From positions 62,001-126,000 of the forward strand of contig NZ_JBBEYB010000009.1 in assembly GCF_037482285.1 (NCBI RefSeq): a stretch of 64,000 bases of DNA, in the 5' to 3' direction. Origin of the DNA: Aquabacterium sp029268225 (GTDB lineage: Bacteria > Pseudomonadota > Gammaproteobacteria > Burkholderiales > Burkholderiaceae_C). Positions 61,790 through 64,000 of the stretch are shown piece after piece. The position numbers were made by a program, and so were the translations under genes. Position 1 is the stretch's first letter, and every line of letters begins with the position of its first letter. The notes beneath the pieces were generated by a model. It made no database searches. It had not been told where the DNA came from and worked only from the letters and a program-made list of their open reading frames with translations.

Positions 61790-62344
61790 ATGATCAGCCA
61801 CCAAGCCAAGGCCGGATTCGAGTTCTTCGTCACCAACGCATTGAAGGCCGCGTTGTCATCGTCTTCTGACGATCAGGTGGACGTCACCCCCCTTGAGGAC
61901 AGCAGTGAGATCAAGGAGCAGCGTCTGGTCATCCTGACGGTGTCGTCGTACCTGTTTCGTGCGCTCACTTTGATGAGCTTCACCTTGGACGCCCCGACGC
62001 GTCGCCACCTTGCGGCCATCCACCACAGCACGCCAGAGGCGATGTCGGAGGCCGACTATCTCGACGTCATTGGCGAGGTGGGCAATATCTTCTGCGGCAC
62101 GCTCAACCGTGACCTGTCGCACCACTTTCCGTATCTCGGCATGTCGACGCCCAATGTGCTGGAGCGGCAGTGCATCGATCACCTCAGCGAGCTTGATGCC
62201 AGCTACATCCAGCACTTTCGTGTGGTGGTCAACGGCAGTGTCACGTTCCATGCCAGCTTGTGCGTCTGCGATTTCGCTGACATCGATTTCCAGGTGGATA
62301 CCACCGTGACCGAAGAAAGTCACGGGGAACTGGAACTGTTCTGA
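61790..62344 (+). CDS. cheX: CheX-type CheY-P phosphatase with C-terminal LELF tail
   Basis: A 184-residue protein. The catalytic motif D92-x3-E96-x2-N99 (DVIGEVGNIFCG) and a Pro about 20 residues later (MSTPNV) match the CheC/CheX/FliY signature [DS]-x3-E-x2-N. With a single such motif it is CheX-type. It should dephosphorylate a CheY-like receiver, for example the one encoded at 63378. The remainder is the alternating beta-strand CheX fold (FRVVVNGSVTFHASLCVCDF). It ends in HGELELF after an acidic linker. It starts five bases after the mini-MCP stop, so the two are coupled. Confidence 0.85.
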   Translation: MISHQAKAGFEFFVTNALKAALSSSSDDQVDVTPLEDSSEIKEQRLVILTVSSYLFRALTLMSFTLDAPTRRHLAAIHHSTPEAMSEADYLDVIGEVGNIFCGTLNRDLSHHFPYLGMSTPNVLERQCIDHLSELDASYIQHFRVVVNGSVTFHASLCVCDFADIDFQVDTTVTEESHGELELF

Positions 62345-62381
62345 ACCTCCTTGTCTGAACCCTTTGCGAGAGAACTCCCAC

Positions 62382-63350
62382 ATGCAAGAAGCAGCTCAAC
62401 TCGTCAGCAAAGTGCTGGTGCTCAACGATGATGCCGAGGTTCGCGGGCACATCAAGGCCTTCTGTGACGCCCACCATCTCATCCCCGTGAAGCCGCAGGC
62501 CGGTGCGGCGCTCTCGGTGCTCAAATCCAACGTGGACTTGGGCGCCATCTTCATGCAAGAGACTTACACAGGGGAGGGCGGCAATGCGCTCGAACTCGCG
62601 CGTGCCATTCATGCCATCCGTCCTGAATTGCCGATCTTCTTGCGCCGTGAAGCGGCATCCCATCTGGATGATCTGCCCGATCTGTACCGCGGCATCTTCA
62701 CCGCCGCTTACACCACCAGCACCATCGATGAACTCGCGCCGCTGATTGACAAGAACATCTTCAGCTTCCAGTACCCCAATGCGCTGGTGCGGGGCATCAC
62801 CGAGATCACCAAAACCACGCTGGAAACTCAGTTCAAGGGTGTTGAGGTCCGGACCGAGGCCCCCTACATGGTGCGGGATCGCATCATCTACGGTGAGTTG
62901 TTCACCCTGATCCCGCTGGAGAGCACCTGGTGCCGCGGCTACATGATGCTGCAGACCGAAGAGGGGCCGCTCATCAAGTACGTCGAGGACGGACGCACCC
63001 ATATCTCCCGTGACCCGGCCAACTTCCGTGACATCAACCATGTCATGGGCGAAGTGACCAACCTGATCTGGGGTGCCTTCAAGAACCGCTTCATTTCCAA
63101 TGAACCGGTGGACTGGCGGCAGTCTCAGGTTCCGCTCATCGTCAACCACGAGCACCGCTACATCTCGTTCGGTTCGGAAGATCCGCAACTGTGCTTCCGC
63201 TACACCCTGGTTGATCCGAACGGTGAGGCGACCCCCCTCGTGCTCTACCAGCGCTTTGTCTTCAACCTCAGTTGGGCCCCTGAAAAGTTCAAGGAGAACG
63301 AAGTGCTCACCGAGGACCTGTTCGAGTCGGGTGAACTCGAGCTTTTCTGA
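62382..63350 (+). CDS. Degenerate receiver fused to a CheX-like domain, C-terminal LELF tail
   Basis: A 322-residue protein. Residues 8-125 have the receiver outline (VLVLNDDAEVRGHIKAF) with the acidic pair kept (D16-D17), but the acceptor position falls in GAIFMQETY, where no Asp is found. It cannot take phosphate normally. Residues 135-305 resemble CheX: INHVMGEVTNLIWG keeps E224 and N227, but the position four before E224 is H220 rather than Asp/Ser. Activity is uncertain. A hinge (EDLFES) leads to the tail GELELF. The start at 62382 is an ATG; a TTG six codons upstream is less likely. I recognise no named family for this fusion. Confidence 0.75.
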   Translation: MQEAAQLVSKVLVLNDDAEVRGHIKAFCDAHHLIPVKPQAGAALSVLKSNVDLGAIFMQETYTGEGGNALELARAIHAIRPELPIFLRREAASHLDDLPDLYRGIFTAAYTTSTIDELAPLIDKNIFSFQYPNALVRGITEITKTTLETQFKGVEVRTEAPYMVRDRIIYGELFTLIPLESTWCRGYMMLQTEEGPLIKYVEDGRTHISRDPANFRDINHVMGEVTNLIWGAFKNRFISNEPVDWRQSQVPLIVNHEHRYISFGSEDPQLCFRYTLVDPNGEATPLVLYQRFVFNLSWAPEKFKENEVLTEDLFESGELELF

Positions 63351-63377
63351 TCCATTTTTCTCAAGAGGTGATACACC

Positions 63378-63746
63378 ATGGCACAAGTACTCGTCGTCGA
63401 TGACTCGGCAACCGTCCGCAACGAAGTCGGAGACTTTCTCAAGAAAAATGGCCTGGACGTGGTCACAGCGGTGGATGGCCGCGACGGCCTGGACAAGCTC
63501 AAGGCAGATGCACGCATCAAGCTGGTGGTCAGTGACGTCAACATGCCGAACATGGATGGCCTGACCATGGCCGAGAAGATCCGCGGCGAACTGCGCAACA
63601 GCACCGTCAACATCATCATGCTGACCACCGAGAACACCCCCATCATGAAAGAGCGGGGCAAGGCTGCCGGCATCAAGGGCTGGATCGTCAAGCCCTTCAA
63701 AGGTGAGGCTGTGATCGCCACGTTCAAGAAGCTTGCTGAAGGCTGA
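63378..63746 (+). CDS. cheY: CheY-like response regulator
   Basis: A single-domain receiver of 122 residues, with acidic pair D8-D9, phosphoacceptor D53 (VVSDVNMPNMDG), switch Thr-Thr (LTTENT) and K in GWIVKPFKGEA. It differs from the cheY at 28627 (MAQVLVVDDSATVRNEVG against MHSILAVDDSASMRQMV) and from pilG and pilH. It follows the receiver-CheX fusion by 27 bases and is the likely target of the two CheX-type proteins. No kinase gene is visible in this block. Confidence 0.92.
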   Translation: MAQVLVVDDSATVRNEVGDFLKKNGLDVVTAVDGRDGLDKLKADARIKLVVSDVNMPNMDGLTMAEKIRGELRNSTVNIIMLTTENTPIMKERGKAAGIKGWIVKPFKGEAVIATFKKLAEG

Positions 63747-63760
63747 GCCATTCGCTCAGC
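63742..63760 (+). other. Hairpin at the end of the last cheY
   Basis: A perfect 7-bp inverted repeat GCTGAGC / GCTCAGC with a 5-base loop overlaps the cheY stop. There is no T tract, so it is at most a weak terminator or attenuator before the cytochrome gene. Confidence 0.4.
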
Positions 63761-63850
63761 TGTCATCTGGTTCACCACACGCAGACAGGCGTTGCTGTAT
63801 CCGCTGTTTGCCATCTCGTCTGCTTACCCTCCATCAGAGAGGAACACCAC

Positions 63851-64000
63851 ATGTCCATCAGTCGTTTTCTGATGCTGGCTTTGCTGGGAATGTTGTTGTC
63901 CTGGACCGCACGCGCTGCCGACACCCGTCCCGATTGCCACTCCTGTCACATTCAAATCCAGTCGCTCGACAAGCCGGTCAAGCTCGTGGGCAAATGGCTG
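63851..64000 (+). CDS. Secreted c-type cytochrome, N-terminal part (cut by window end)
   Basis: The first 50 codons of a protein that runs off the window. A Sec signal peptide (MSISRFLMLALLGMLLSWTARA, cleavage before AD) is followed at once by CHSCH, a C-x-x-C-H haem-attachment site. So it is a periplasmic haem protein, possibly multihaem. The ATG at 63851 is preceded by AGAGAGGAA. It lies 104 bases after cheY in the same direction. Full type and function need the downstream sequence. Confidence 0.7.
   Translation, partial: MSISRFLMLALLGMLLSWTARAADTRPDCHSCHIQIQSLDKPVKLVGKWL

Overview
The window is chromosomal DNA from a GC-rich, Gram-negative betaproteobacterium, most likely order Burkholderiales (Comamonadaceae or the neighbouring Leptothrix/Rubrivivax group). 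The evidence is gene content and order: tandem Omp32-type porins ending in Phe, an lptM-lysA/cyaY divergent pair, mrcA/pilMNOPQ-aroK, thiD-hemL-mpl, rubA-pilGHIJ-chpA and yqgE-ruvX-pyrR-pyrB-pyrC'-plsC. There is no rRNA, tRNA, CRISPR array, insertion sequence or prophage. Almost all of the window is densely packed coding sequence, with many ATGA or TGATG start/stop overlaps.

Layout. 1-3.4 kb: three porins, the first cut by the window edge. 3.6-7.8 kb: lysine biosynthesis (lysA) behind a tiny lipoprotein gene (lptM), frataxin (cyaY) and penicillin-binding protein 1A (mrcA). 8.1-15.0 kb: type IV pilus alignment and secretin operon pilMNOPQ, an unrecognised Ig-like lipoprotein of lower GC, and aroK. 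15.1-18.9 kb: galU and valS. 19-26 kb: a stress set (universal stress protein, DUF883/YqjE/YqjK membrane proteins, beta-CASP nuclease) behind a good FNR/ANR-like box, then a nitronate monooxygenase and UvrD-type helicase. 26-28 kb: a NarL-type two-component pair. 28-31.8 kb: a chemosensory set (CheZ-like, CheY, CheA, CheW). 31.8-41.2 kb: HIT protein, a 1331-residue FAD/Fe-S oxidoreductase, GDPD phosphodiesterase, and mpl/hemL/thiD. 41.2-53 kb: rubredoxin, the complete Pil-Chp twitching pathway and a diguanylate cyclase. 53-60.7 kb: photolyase, the yqgE-to-plsC operon and a desaturase. 61-64 kb: a third chemosensory block (mini-MCP, CheX, receiver-CheX fusion, CheY) and the start of a c-type cytochrome.

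How it fits together. Three chemosensory blocks lie within 36 kb, and no CheR or CheB is visible. Only the middle block is a complete pathway (PilJ receptor, PilI adaptor, ChpA kinase, PilG/PilH). The first has a kinase but no receptor; the third has a receptor-like protein and phosphatases but no kinase. They may therefore share parts.

Most interesting observation. Four proteins from these three blocks, otherwise unrelated in sequence, end in nearly the same C-terminal hexapeptide, G-[SDE]-[VL]-E-L-F: the CheZ-like phosphatase, the CheX phosphatase, the receiver-CheX fusion and the diguanylate cyclase. By analogy with the Phe-ending CheY-docking tail of classical CheZ, I propose a shared docking tag that brings phosphatases and a c-di-GMP synthase to a common partner, possibly a receiver. 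The tail is directly visible; its function is inference.
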